19,973 nt of DNA from Myxococcota bacterium. GTDB lineage: Bacteria; Myxococcota_C; UBA6777. The position numbers and the translations under genes were made by a program. The notes beneath the pieces were generated by a model, which searched no databases, had not been told where the DNA came from, and saw only the letters and a program-made list of their open reading frames with translations. Every line of letters starts with the position of its first letter. Positions within the stretch are counted from its first letter, which is position 1. Below are positions 6,576 through 18,583 of the stretch, one piece after another. Location of the stretch: assembly GCA_963169055.1 (NCBI GenBank), contig CAUJFU010000014.1:1-19973 (forward strand). Direction: 5' to 3'.

Positions 6576-6911
6576 TCGACCTGCTTTTTTTCCTCTCGAA
6601 ACCACCGCCTCCACCATGTCTCCGGTCTGAAAACCGTACACCTTCTTTTGTCTTGCTTTCGGGCCTGTTCGGGGGAACCCGTACTGATCCATTCTGCACA
6701 TCTGTCGACGTCCCCGTCCCATCGCCTTGATCTCCAGCACTTCTTGCTCTGCCTCCACGAGCACATTTTCTCCCGACACGCCCGCACACACCGCATCCAG
6801 CCAGTGTGTTTTCCGATACTCTTGTGAAAGCAGTTGGCGAGCGCGTGCAGGATGACAAGGCATCAGGGGTTGATGGTTGAAGTCCAAGACCATGACTCTG
6901 TTTTGTGCCAT
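6417..6911 (-). CDS. iscB: Internally deleted IscB, PLMP motif joined to RuvC-III and C-terminal domain
   Basis: 164 residues, against roughly 400-500 for full IscB. Residues 1-30 are the N-terminal PLMP region (VMVLDFNHQPLMPC, then ARARQLL). From about residue 31 the sequence jumps to the RuvC-III segment (KTHWLDAVCAG, with the His and Asp of the HxxD motif) and continues through GRGRRQMCRMDQYGFPR, GFQTGDMVEAVV and YVGRVAVRSTGSFNI to the usual C-terminus. RuvC-I, the bridge helix, RuvC-II and the whole HNH domain are absent, so no nuclease activity is expected. The deletion junction is near 6820-6824 and keeps the reading frame; there is no stop or frameshift. A GGGGAAAGG lies upstream of the ATG. 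It may be a decaying remnant or a small RNA-binding derivative that is still made. Confidence 0.8.
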   Translation of the reverse strand: MAQNRVMVLDFNHQPLMPCHPARARQLLSQEYRKTHWLDAVCAGVSGENVLVEAEQEVLEIKAMGRGRRQMCRMDQYGFPRTGPKARQKKVYGFQTGDMVEAVVSRGKKAGRYVGRVAVRSTGSFNIKTRSGTTQGISYKHCRILQHTDGYAYTRRKDGASSPL

Positions 6912-6942
6912 GAATACGTTACCTTTCCCCGTATTCGCGGGG
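6912..6942 (-). promoter_or_regulatory. iscB: Two mutually exclusive hairpins at the iscB start
   Basis: On the minus strand GAATACG and CGTATTC (plus coordinates 6930-6936 and 6912-6918) form a perfect 7 bp stem whose loop contains the ribosome binding site GGGAAAGG and which ends one base before the ATG. A second stem, CCCCG with CGGGG (6927-6942), uses part of the same bases. The RNA can form only one at a time, so the leader could switch between blocking and exposing the start. Seen directly as base pairing; regulation is inference. Confidence 0.4.
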
Positions 6943-7200
6943 TGTTCTCGAAACTTGCGTTTCGGTCAAGTTCTCCTAGCCCAGTTGGACGAGAGGTTTT
7001 GAAGACACGAAGCAGGCTTACCCAAGGACTGTCCGCGTGTCCCGCAGATGCATCGGACTGGAGAAGCATCCGACTGTGCCTATCTATTCTCTCCCAACGT
7101 TTCCTCCACCGAAGTTTCCCTCGGCTTCTGGGGGCGGGTCAACGGGGCAAGACTCACAAGCCCGCTCCCTTTCGGGGCGGGTCGTTGACCGACTCTCCTC
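6925..7200 (-). ncRNA. Putative omega RNA / HEARO-type RNA upstream of iscB
   Basis: This 276 bp region lies directly 5' of iscB, where omega RNAs are encoded, and it has strong pairing potential on the minus strand. A long-range stem GGTCAACG / CGTTGACC (plus 7137-7144 and 7183-7190) encloses a GAAA-capped hairpin (7161-7181, CCCGC-CCC-GAAA-GGG with one bulge). Smaller stems follow: CCGA / TCGG around 7107-7122 and CGGATGC / GCATCTG around 7045-7072. No plausible gene covers it. The guide of an omega RNA is expected at its 5' end, so element-flanking bases near 7195-7220 would be the guide. The assignment rests on position and structure, not on a covariance model. Confidence 0.55.
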
Positions 7201-7366
7201 TGCGTATGTTTGGTGCGCAAGGTGTTGAAGCGGTGGGCGAAACTTGGGCGCATTTGTAGCGAAGAACGCTGCGGTGTCAAGCAAAAAAATGACTCTGCCG
7301 CTTGGACGAACGCGAACATGGGGCTTTTGAAGGGCTGCGTCTGTAAACAGGAAAGCAGGTTGTTTT

Positions 7367-8497
7367 TTAGGGTTGAGCGGTTCGGACGAGGCGAAACCCG
7401 CGATCGGGTTCGTAGCTGGTGGAAGCATAAAAGTAACGCACCGTTGCGCGGATGTTTGCTGCGCTTGTTAACCAACCGCCTCCGCGCACGACACGACTTT
7501 GGGCGTCTTTGTCGAAAAAAACAGGATCCGTCACGGGAGAGGATGTGTAGACGCGGCTTGCGGTGTCGATGGTCCACTCAAAAACATTGCCGAGCGTATC
7601 ATACAAGCCGAATCCGTTGGGTTGTTTTGTGCCGACAGACTGGGGGCGAAGCAGAGCGTTGTCAGCGTACCAAGCGATCGCACCGACCTCTCCATAGCGC
7701 GAAGTGGTTTTTCCTCCCCGTGCGGCATACTCCCATTCTGCTTCGGAGGGCAGCCGAAATCCCAAGCAGGTGAAGTAGTTTTGGTGCGCTTGCCCCCCAT
7801 ACTCCGGCTTGAGGGCGCAAAGCACATCTTTTTTTTGCCCTGTGCAATCGAAGCATGTTTCGTAGTTGTGTCGTTGAGAAAGCGCGTTGGCGTAAGCAAG
7901 TGCTTCGTGCCATGTCACGCTTTCGACGGGGCAAGAACCACCGCATGTTTTCTGAGAGTTGGCTGGGTTGTAGCCCATGAGAGCTTGAAAATCGGCCTGT
8001 GTGACCTCGTACTGATGCGCCCAAACACTACGCGATATCGTCACTTCGTGGGACGGCTTGGAGGTGTCGTTGCCTTCTCCTTCGATATCTCCCATCCGAA
8101 AAGTTCCGTTTTTGAGCAAGACTTCTTTGACCTTGGCTGGGTTGGTTTGATCGGGCGGGTTGGTTTGATCGGGGCCTGCGTCGGAGAGGCCGCATCCTTC
8201 GTCTGTTTGACCGTCGCAGTCGTCGTCGATACCGTTGCCACAGATCTCAACGGCGGGCCACTTTTCAAGGGCGCAAAAGCTGCTCCATTTTCCGCCTTTG
8301 CATTGTTGCGTACCTGCTTGGCAAGGGCCAAAACAACGGTAGTTTGTGCCTTCTTTGATACAGCCTTGGCGTAGGCTGTAACAGGCGCGGGTTTCGCCTT
8401 CTTTGCAGGGAGCTTCGGGAGGTTCACAGCCAAAAGAAACAAGCGAAGTCATACAGCATCCAAAAAGAAGGCTCAAAAACCAAAAAGAACTGCGCAT
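7367..8497 (-). CDS. Secreted SUMF1/FGE-fold protein with NGIDDDCDG motif, probable lipoprotein
   Basis: 376 residues. A hydrophobic N-terminus ends in SFGC (Cys24), a slightly unusual lipobox, so outer-membrane or periplasmic anchoring is likely. Then come a cysteine-rich stretch with NGIDDDCDGQTDEGC (about 88-102; a motif common in surface proteins of Myxococcota and relatives), a short TNPPDQTNP linker and a formylglycine-generating-enzyme-like domain (about 125-374) marked by FRLPSEAEWEYAARGG, LGNVFEW, RVVRGGGW and RGFRLVR. The catalytic Cys pair of true formylglycine-generating enzymes, expected just after the RGGGW motif, is missing; there is no Cys after LGNVFEW. A binding or structural role is therefore more likely than sulfatase activation. 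It is transcribed away from purN and ends about 160 bp from the IscB element. Confidence 0.8.
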   Translation of the reverse strand: MRSSFWFLSLLFGCCMTSLVSFGCEPPEAPCKEGETRACYSLRQGCIKEGTNYRCFGPCQAGTQQCKGGKWSSFCALEKWPAVEICGNGIDDDCDGQTDEGCGLSDAGPDQTNPPDQTNPAKVKEVLLKNGTFRMGDIEGEGNDTSKPSHEVTISRSVWAHQYEVTQADFQALMGYNPANSQKTCGGSCPVESVTWHEALAYANALSQRHNYETCFDCTGQKKDVLCALKPEYGGQAHQNYFTCLGFRLPSEAEWEYAARGGKTTSRYGEVGAIAWYADNALLRPQSVGTKQPNGFGLYDTLGNVFEWTIDTASRVYTSSPVTDPVFFDKDAQSRVVRGGGWLTSAANIRATVRYFYASTSYEPDRGFRLVRTAQP

Positions 8498-8729
8498 CGT
8501 CGGGCCTCTGTGGGTCGTGGAGTGAAACGAAAGGTCTGAGCAGGATGGCGCAATATGGGGTTTTTGTCAATAAAATCCTTGTGTTGTGCGTTAAATTGGA
8601 AAAACAGATGTTTTCAGTAGATTTTTCGTTTGAGATCGCGTACAAGAGCGCCATCCTAAACGGGAAGCCGCATGGAAGTATTGAATTCTCTTGAGCTTTC
8701 GATGTGTTGTGGAAAAGAGGAGCGTTTGT

Positions 8730-9608
8730 ATGTTGGATCAAAGCCGAACATGGACGCCTTGGCAGCCTTGGCAGGAATGGGGGGGGAGGCCGACACCGAT
8801 CGAGGGGGCAGAGATCCGATGGGCATCAAACCTGATCAACCTCGATGATGCGCGAGCAGCGTTGTGGGGTGGCGCTGAGCCAGAGGATGCTCGGATGTCG
8901 GTGGTTTGGGATGAGCAGCATGCTCGGATGTCGGTGGTTCGGGGAGAGCAGGATACTCAGACGTCGGTGGTTTGGGGAGCGAACGATGCTCAGATGTCGG
9001 TGGTTCGGGGAGCGAAGATCTTGGTTTTGGGATCGGGGAACGGGTCGAACTTTGAAGCGCTGGTCAAAACGTTGCGACCGTATGGAGTCGAATGTATAGG
9101 GCTTTTTTGTGATCGAGCGGGTGCGTTGATCTTGTCGCGTGCGCAGCGTTTGGGGGTTCGGTGTGTCGAGCCGCCACCACCGCAAGAGTGGGACAAGCGG
9201 ACGCTGAACGATGCCGTCACAGGATTTCTGGAACAACAGTCCTTTGATCTGGCCCTGTTGGCGGGTTATATGCGTGTTTTGCCGCCGCGTGTGGTGCGCC
9301 CATTTTCGGGGAAGATCGTCAACATCCATCCGTCGATTCTTCCTGATTATCCCGGGCTGGACGCGATTCGTCGTGCATATCTCGCAAAAGAGGCATGGGT
9401 GGGGGTGAGCGTCCATCTCGTCGATGAAGGCGTAGATGAAGGGCCGATCTTGTCACAAGGTCGGATACCACGACATGACGGAGAATCCTTGGACTCGCTC
9501 GAATCTCGCGTCCATCGAATCGAACATACGTTGTATCCGTGGACTGTCTTGGCTTTGCTTGCGCAGCGCAGATGCGCACGTCGCAACGATCTTGGCGGAG
9601 AGTCGTGA
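8730..9608 (+). CDS. purN: Phosphoribosylglycinamide formyltransferase with repeat-bearing N-terminal extension
   Basis: 292 residues; ATG at 8730 with AGAGGAG about 9 nt upstream. The core (from about residue 95) is PurN: LVLGSGNGSNFEAL, LLAGYMRVLPPRVV, the catalytic NIHPSILPDYPG, SVHLVDEGVDEGPI and HRIEHTLYPW. It transfers the formyl group of 10-formyl-THF to GAR, the third step of purine synthesis, in the cytosol. Most PurN proteins begin almost at the core. Here a 95-residue extension precedes it: about 52 residues of Trp-rich, unrecognised sequence, then four 11-residue repeats. The stop overlaps the next start (TGATG), so it is probably translationally coupled to pyrE. It is the first gene of the plus-strand nucleotide cluster. 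Confidence 0.9.
   Translation: MLDQSRTWTPWQPWQEWGGRPTPIEGAEIRWASNLINLDDARAALWGGAEPEDARMSVVWDEQHARMSVVRGEQDTQTSVVWGANDAQMSVVRGAKILVLGSGNGSNFEALVKTLRPYGVECIGLFCDRAGALILSRAQRLGVRCVEPPPPQEWDKRTLNDAVTGFLEQQSFDLALLAGYMRVLPPRVVRPFSGKIVNIHPSILPDYPGLDAIRRAYLAKEAWVGVSVHLVDEGVDEGPILSQGRIPRHDGESLDSLESRVHRIEHTLYPWTVLALLAQRRCARRNDLGGES
8886..9017 (+). repeat. Four in-frame 33 bp tandem repeats in purN
   Basis: Four direct copies of a 33 bp unit encode DARMSVVWDEQ, HARMSVVRGEQ, DTQTSVVWGAN and DAQMSVVRGAK. The block ends exactly where the conserved PurN fold begins. The units differ by several substitutions yet keep the frame and the SVV core. There are no spacers, so it is not a CRISPR. Confidence 0.95.
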
Positions 9609-10330
9609 TGTTTCGTGATCCTGCACACAAAGAACAGTGGTTATCGTTTGTTTGTCAACGCGGTGTATTGGGCTTTTTTGCGCAGCCTGTCACCTTGCGA
9701 TCAGGGCGGGTGTCGCACTGGTATGTCAACTGGCGCGATGTGGCCGAGGATGTTTGGGCGCTCGATCAATGCGTCACCTTTTTGTTGGAATTTGTCGCAG
9801 GACTGCCTGAGGCACCCGACACGATCTTTGGTGTGGCAGAAGGAGCCTCTAAATTGGCGCTGTTGGCACAATACCGTTATGCCAAGCAATCGTCGGACTT
9901 TGGCCCGCAGACACATTGTTTGGCGATGGGGCGCGGAAAGCTTAAAACACACGGCGCAAGCAAAGACCGCTATTTTCTCGGTGTACCGCGTGGAAAGACT
10001 CTCTTGATCGAGGATGTGACGACCACAGGGGATTCTTTGCTTGGAGCGTTGGAGACCTTGCGCGAGGCCGAGGTCGATGTGATCGGGGCCTTGTGTTTAA
10101 CCGATCGATGCGAACAACGCGCAGACGGTCAACGGCTTTCCGATATATTGGGAGCTTTAGGCATCCCTTTTTGGTCGATGAGTGATATCCGCACCTTGCT
10201 TCCGTTGGTTTGGAAGCAAAGCCCTCCGCCAGTTGAACTCCAACCTGCGATCTTGGCCGAAGCTACAGAGCTTTTTGGCGCGGACGCTTCATCTCTTTTA
10301 CAAAAAGGCGGGGTGCTTCCATGCGAGTAA
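9608..10330 (+). CDS. pyrE: Orotate phosphoribosyltransferase
   Basis: 240 residues; the start at 9608 overlaps the purN stop. It joins orotate and PRPP to give OMP in pyrimidine synthesis. Visible features are the N-terminal FAQPVTLRSGRVSHWYVNWRD (the OPRT substrate segment, usually SGxxSPxYxxxR), the GVAEGASKLALLA loop, and the PRPP-binding strand-loop TLLIEDVTTTGDSLL. The TTTGDS loop is intact. The GRGKLKTHG stretch is where the catalytic flexible loop lies. Length and order fit PyrE, though it is fairly divergent. pyrF follows after 73 bp. Confidence 0.85.
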   Translation: MFRDPAHKEQWLSFVCQRGVLGFFAQPVTLRSGRVSHWYVNWRDVAEDVWALDQCVTFLLEFVAGLPEAPDTIFGVAEGASKLALLAQYRYAKQSSDFGPQTHCLAMGRGKLKTHGASKDRYFLGVPRGKTLLIEDVTTTGDSLLGALETLREAEVDVIGALCLTDRCEQRADGQRLSDILGALGIPFWSMSDIRTLLPLVWKQSPPPVELQPAILAEATELFGADASSLLQKGGVLPCE

Positions 10331-10403
10331 AAAACGCACATCGGCTCTGCGCGGTCAAATCAGGCGAATCGGGCGGATCTTCTGTCAGAAAAGGGTGTTT
10401 TCG

Positions 10404-11141
10404 ATGACATGGCTTTTGTCGCGATCGTATAGCTTGATCCCTGCGTGTGATATGCCTTTTTCAAACTACGAAGAATTCGTGCGCCAAACGGCGGATCATC
10501 CGAGCGTGAGTGCGTACAAGGTAGGGTTTGTTTTGGGTTTGACGGCGGGCCTGCCTCGTGTGGTAGAGGTGACGCGGCGTTATACAACGAAACCGATCAT
10601 CTATGATCACCAAAAAGCAGGGACGGATATCCCCGAAACAGGCAAGCCCTTTGCGCGTGTGTTGAAGCAAGCGGGTGTCGATTGTGGGATCTTGTTTCCA
10701 CAAGCAGGGCCCGTGACGATGCGTGCATGGGTCGAGGCGTTGCGTGAAGAAGGCGTCGCGGTGATGGTGGGGGGATGGATGAGCCACCGAGGTTACACTC
10801 AAAGTCAGGGCGGATTTTTGGCTGACGAAGCTTTGGTACGATTGTACCAAGAAGCCGCTCGTTTGGGGGTTGTTGATTATGTGATGCCGGGAAACCAGCC
10901 TACTGTGATCGAGCGATTGCTCCGAGTTGTGCGGGAGGAAGGCATCGATCCCGCGTTGTATATGCCGGGGTTTGTGGCGCAAGGCGGATCACTTGAAGAG
11001 GCAGCGGAGGTCGCAGGGCCGCGATGGCATGGGATTGTCGGGCGTGCCATCTATGAATCTTCTGATCCTGTCGCAGCGTTGGATAAGCTATGGTCTCCAT
11101 TTCAAGCTGCGATGCGCGCACAAACCGCTGATGTGTCTTGA
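10404..11141 (+). CDS. pyrF: Orotidine 5'-phosphate decarboxylase
   Basis: 245 residues; start ATG at 10404 is the first that leaves the family N-terminus (LIPACDMPFSNYEEFV) intact. It decarboxylates OMP to UMP. The active-site segment is YDHQKAGTDIPETG, with the Lys and Asp of the catalytic charge network, and the phosphate loop region is YVMPGNQP followed by VAQGGSLEEA and VGRAIYES. The DHQKAGTDIP form belongs to a less common subgroup compared with the E. coli enzyme. pyrE and pyrF side by side convert orotate to UMP, here embedded among purine genes. Confidence 0.85.
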   Translation: MTWLLSRSYSLIPACDMPFSNYEEFVRQTADHPSVSAYKVGFVLGLTAGLPRVVEVTRRYTTKPIIYDHQKAGTDIPETGKPFARVLKQAGVDCGILFPQAGPVTMRAWVEALREEGVAVMVGGWMSHRGYTQSQGGFLADEALVRLYQEAARLGVVDYVMPGNQPTVIERLLRVVREEGIDPALYMPGFVAQGGSLEEAAEVAGPRWHGIVGRAIYESSDPVAALDKLWSPFQAAMRAQTADVS

Positions 11142-11181
11142 GAGAGAGCCAACGAGGTCGCACAAAAAGGGAGACACGAAG

Positions 11182-12779
11182 ATGTCGCAGGAAAAACGCG
11201 AAGAAGCCTTTGAGGGTTTATTCGCCAACGTTTCAAAAGCCCCGATGGTGCAAGGCCACCAGACACTCGACCCGTCACCCAGCGATCCGCCGCGTCTTTG
11301 TGGTCGTGCAGGCAACCCCCACCGAGGCTTGATCCACAGCGTGCATGGGAGTCTTGAGCAAGAGGATACTTTTTCTTTACGCGATCTGCTTCCCGAAGCA
11401 TGCGGTCTTGCAGCGGCGATCAATCTGCCCGATGCTTCGCGGTATGTATACGATTGCTTGATGTTGCAAGAGCATCGAGGCGAACACGGCGCGGGGATCA
11501 TCAGCTACGACGGAAAAGAGTTTGCGATCCGTCGGCGTGTGGGGAGTGTGCGTGAAAACTTTCATGGTGTCGATATCTCGGGCCTTTTGCCGGGAGATAT
11601 CGCGGTCGGTCATGGCCGTTATGCCACCCGTGGCAGCGTGGAGTCCGCAACCAACGTCCAACCGCTTTTCTTTCACGCCTCGCGTTTTGGGCCATTTGCG
11701 ATCGCTCACAATGGGCAGCTTGCCGATCCACGGGGCGTTCGCCATCGCCTTGTTCAACAAGGCATCCTCTTTCAATCCACCACAGACTCCGAATTATTCG
11801 GCCATTTGATCACACAAAGCTTTGCGACCAACATCGAAGACGCGATCGTGGATGCTTGTCGGCAGATCGAAGTAGCGTATGCGTTGTTGATCTTGTGTGA
11901 AGACAAGATCATCGCGCTGCGGGATCGTTTTGGCGTGCGTCCGCTGAGTCTTGGGGCGATGCAAGGGGGATTTCTCGTCTGTTCCGAGAACTATGCGATG
12001 GATCAATACCCTGATTGTAAGCATCTTGGGGATCTTGCACCGGGTGAGATGGTGATCTTGAAGCGCGGAAGCGACACCATCCGCCGCATCCAATACGCCA
12101 AACCTGACGAGCATTTTTGTATTTTTGAGGGGATTTATTTTTCTGATCCAAGAACACGCTATAACGGATTTTGGCACGAAGACTTTCGCTACGAACTAGG
12201 GCGACTTTTGGCCGAAGAGAACCCCGATCTAGAAGGCGATTGCATCATCCCTGTGCTAGACTCTGGAAAGCACGCAGCGGTGGGGCTTTCGGAGGCATCG
12301 GGGATTCCTTATCGAGAATATTTTAAGCGGCTGCACAATCCGCCGCGTGCAAAGCGGCGCTCCTTTACTTCTTCGACTTACGAAGAGCGCGTGCGCACAG
12401 CGTATCAAAAACTGCATCTGCGCAAAGAAAAGATCGAAGGCAAGCGGGTGATCGTGGTGGACGATTCGATCGTGCGTTCGACCACCATTCGGATCATCAA
12501 CCAACGCTTGCGCGATGCAGGAGCGGCCTCGATTATCAACTGTGTCTCGGCCCCTGCGATCGTCGATATCTGTCCGTACGGGATGGATTTTCAGGATCGC
12601 CAACAGCTTATTGCGCACCATCGCACGCCCCAAGAGATCTGTGATCTTGTGGGTGCGGATCGGCTGTTGTATGTCAGCCTTGCGGGGTTAGAGCGGCTGA
12701 TCAAAAACACTTATCAATGCGGTATTTGCAGCGGTTGTTTTGGGGGCCGCTACCCGCTCAACGGCGAGGGAATCGAGCG

Positions 12780-12783
<4 letters not shown>
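11182..12783 (+). CDS. purF: Amidophosphoribosyltransferase with long propeptide
   Basis: 533 residues; start ATG at 11182 with AGGGAG about 11 nt upstream. PurF makes phosphoribosylamine from PRPP and glutamine. The N-terminal glutaminase begins at Cys74 (EA-CGLAAA), with HRGEHGAGI and the Asn/Gly segment FAIAHNGQLAD. The phosphoribosyl-transfer half has the PRPP loop RVIVVDDSIVRSTT. Cys residues in FCIFEGIYFS, DICPYGMDF and CGICSGCFGG fit the [4Fe-4S] type known from Bacillus. Unusual points are a 73-residue leader before the catalytic Cys (about 11 in Bacillus) and changes such as VRSTT for VRGTT. The stop overlaps the guaA start (ATGA). Confidence 0.9.
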
Positions 12784-17034
<4,251 letters not shown>

Positions 17035-17072
17035 GCAAGCGGGTGAGCAGAAGGGCTTGCGCGGCGGATCAA

Positions 17073-17200
17073 CACCCCATGTTCGTGCCACTTCAAGCGA
17101 CAGAGTCGTCTGTATGAAAAACCATCGATCTCTTCGCTCATACGGGGTCAGGGAGCCGCGCTCCCTGCGGGGTGTGGGGTGGAACCCCACAAAACCATTC
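17073..17200 (+). repeat. Structured dispersed repeat, copy B
   Basis: It follows the guaB stop by about 40 bp and occupies most of the 214 bp gap before purD. It opens with the ACCCC(A)TGTTCG and TTCAAGCG unit also seen at 5137, then GAAAAACC, CATACGGGGTCA, hairpin 1 at 17149-17167 (CAGGGAGC-CGC-GCTCCCTG, 8 perfect pairs) and hairpin 2 at 17174-17190 (GTGGGGT-GGA-ACCCCAC). No T tract follows. It could act as an RNA stabiliser or attenuator between guaB and purD, or be a passive REP-like sequence. Confidence 0.8.
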
Positions 17201-17248
17201 AACTGCGTAATTCTGATCTGAGAAGAAAAAGACGAAGGAGAACATGCG

Positions 17249-18583
17249 ATGGCCAAGGTGTTGATCGTCGGAAGTGGAGGGCGCGAACATGCGTTGGGTT
17301 GGAAGCTGGCGCAAAGCGAACGAGTTTCCGAGGTGTTGTTTGCGCCCGGAAATGGGGGGACGGTGGGGGGGAAACTGCGAAACCTTCCCTTGGATGGGAC
17401 AAAAGCAAGCGCGCAAGAAGAAGTCGCTCGATGGATCCGAGAGGAAGGGATTGATCTGACGTTGGTGGGACCCGAAGTGCCGTTGATGGCGGGTCTTGTG
17501 GATTTTTTGCACGCCCAAGGGATCCAGCGCGTCTTTGGTCCTGTCCAAGCAGCCGCAGCCTTGGAAGGTGACAAGTTCTTTTCGTTTGAATTGATGAAAG
17601 AGGCGGGAATTCCACAAGCAAAAGGGGTGTGCTGTCGCAGCCAAGCCGAAGCCGAAGCTGCGATCCGCACGCATACAACGGCGCGTGGGATCGTTTTAAA
17701 GGTGCGTGGGCTGGCGGCTGGAAAAGGCGTAGTTGTTTGTGACGATGTGGCCGAAGCGATGGCTGTTTTGCCGAGATTGATCGCATCATTTGGTTCCGAT
17801 ATCTTGGTTTCGGAACGCTTGAGCGGACCGGAGTTTTCGATCTTTGGTGTCTGTGGTGGCAAGCGGGTGATCCCGTGGGAGATGTCTTTTCAAGATCACA
17901 AGACATTGTTGGATGGCGATCGCGGCCCCAATACGGGCGGAATGGGCGCTTTTGGCCCTTCTCCTGTGGCCTCGTTGGCGATGGTTCATCGCATCCATCA
18001 AGAGGTGATGACGCCTGCGGTAGAGGCTTTTGCGCGACGTGGCATCCCGTACACAGGCTTTTTGTATGCAGGGATGATGTTGACGCCCGAAGGGCCGAAG
18101 GCTTTGGAGTTCAATGTGCGCTTCGGCGATCCCGAATGTCAGCCCGCGATGGTGATGTTGGAGAGCGACTTGTATACGTTGCTCGATGCGGCGGTCGAAG
18201 GGCGGCTTGTACAGGCATCGATGGCGTTTCGGGCAGGAGCGGCGTGCTGTGTGGTGCTGGCGGCACAGGGATACCCCGAAGAAGTACGAAAAGGCCAATA
18301 CATCGAAGGAATCGACAAAGCAGAAAATATCTCGGGCGTGACGGTGTTTCATGCGGGAACGCGGCGAGAGGGCGAAGGATTCGTGACGCATGGGGGCCGT
18401 GTCTTGGGCGTGACAGGGTATGCAGCAGCGGGCCTTGTGCAAGCGCGTCAGCTTGCCTACGATGCTTGCGCGCAGATCCGCACCGAAGAAGGATTTGTCT
18501 ATCGCCGTGATATCGCTTCTCCCGAACGTATCGCCGCATCGATCGGCCATAATGATCACACAAACAGGAAGAAAAACGCATGA
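17249..18583 (+). CDS. purD: Phosphoribosylamine-glycine ligase (GAR synthetase)
   Basis: 444 residues; AAGGAG lies 8 nt before the ATG. An out-of-frame ATG sits 5 nt upstream and is ignored. PurD joins phosphoribosylamine and glycine with ATP, the step after PurF and before PurN. Seen are the N-terminal VLIVGSGGREHALGWKL, VGPEVPLMAGL, the ATP-grasp VLKVRGLAAGKGVVV, GPEFSIF, QDHKTLLDGDRGPNTGGMG and the metal-binding EFNVRFGDPECQ. The length is a little over the usual 420-430 because of a short polar tail. The stop overlaps the purA start (ATGA), so translational coupling is likely. The repeat just upstream may separate it transcriptionally from guaB. Confidence 0.96.
   Translation: MAKVLIVGSGGREHALGWKLAQSERVSEVLFAPGNGGTVGGKLRNLPLDGTKASAQEEVARWIREEGIDLTLVGPEVPLMAGLVDFLHAQGIQRVFGPVQAAAALEGDKFFSFELMKEAGIPQAKGVCCRSQAEAEAAIRTHTTARGIVLKVRGLAAGKGVVVCDDVAEAMAVLPRLIASFGSDILVSERLSGPEFSIFGVCGGKRVIPWEMSFQDHKTLLDGDRGPNTGGMGAFGPSPVASLAMVHRIHQEVMTPAVEAFARRGIPYTGFLYAGMMLTPEGPKALEFNVRFGDPECQPAMVMLESDLYTLLDAAVEGRLVQASMAFRAGAACCVVLAAQGYPEEVRKGQYIEGIDKAENISGVTVFHAGTRREGEGFVTHGGRVLGVTGYAAAGLVQARQLAYDACAQIRTEEGFVYRRDIASPERIAASIGHNDHTNRKKNA

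Larger units (their letters stand above)
6386..7205 (-). mobile_element. Degenerate IscB (OMEGA) element, about 0.8 kb
   Basis: On the minus strand it contains, in order, a structured RNA-like region (about 7200-6925), a shortened iscB (6911-6417) and a right end shared with the copy at 1-190. No TnpA transposase is encoded in the window, so the element would have to be moved in trans or is fixed. The left boundary near 7200 is estimated from the start of the RNA-like structure and could be off by tens of bases. It sits between the end of the SUMF1-like gene and the start of the TerB-like gene. Confidence 0.6.

Noticed and set aside
6921-6948. A CRISPR type I-E-like repeat: CCCCGTATTCGCGGGG followed by TGTTC resembles the palindromic core of such repeats.
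   Set aside because: There is only one copy; no second unit appears about 61 bp away on either side and no cas genes are present. The palindrome is explained as a leader hairpin of iscB.
7080-7577. Minus-strand open frames that run from the SUMF1-like gene into the spacer before the IscB element.
   Set aside because: They overlap the SUMF1-like gene out of frame and then the structured RNA region; no recognisable protein features.
8498-8729. Possible promoters in the divergent spacer before purN: TTGTCA/TTGACA at 8564-8569 and TTGGAA (8596) with TAGATT (8618).
   Set aside because: The first has no acceptable -10 box on either strand at 16-18 bp; the second pair matches only 4 of 6 bases in each box. 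Too weak to annotate, although a promoter for purN must lie here or nearby.
8886-9017. CRISPR array in purN.
   Set aside because: The 33 bp units are adjacent without spacers and are in frame; this is a coding tandem repeat.
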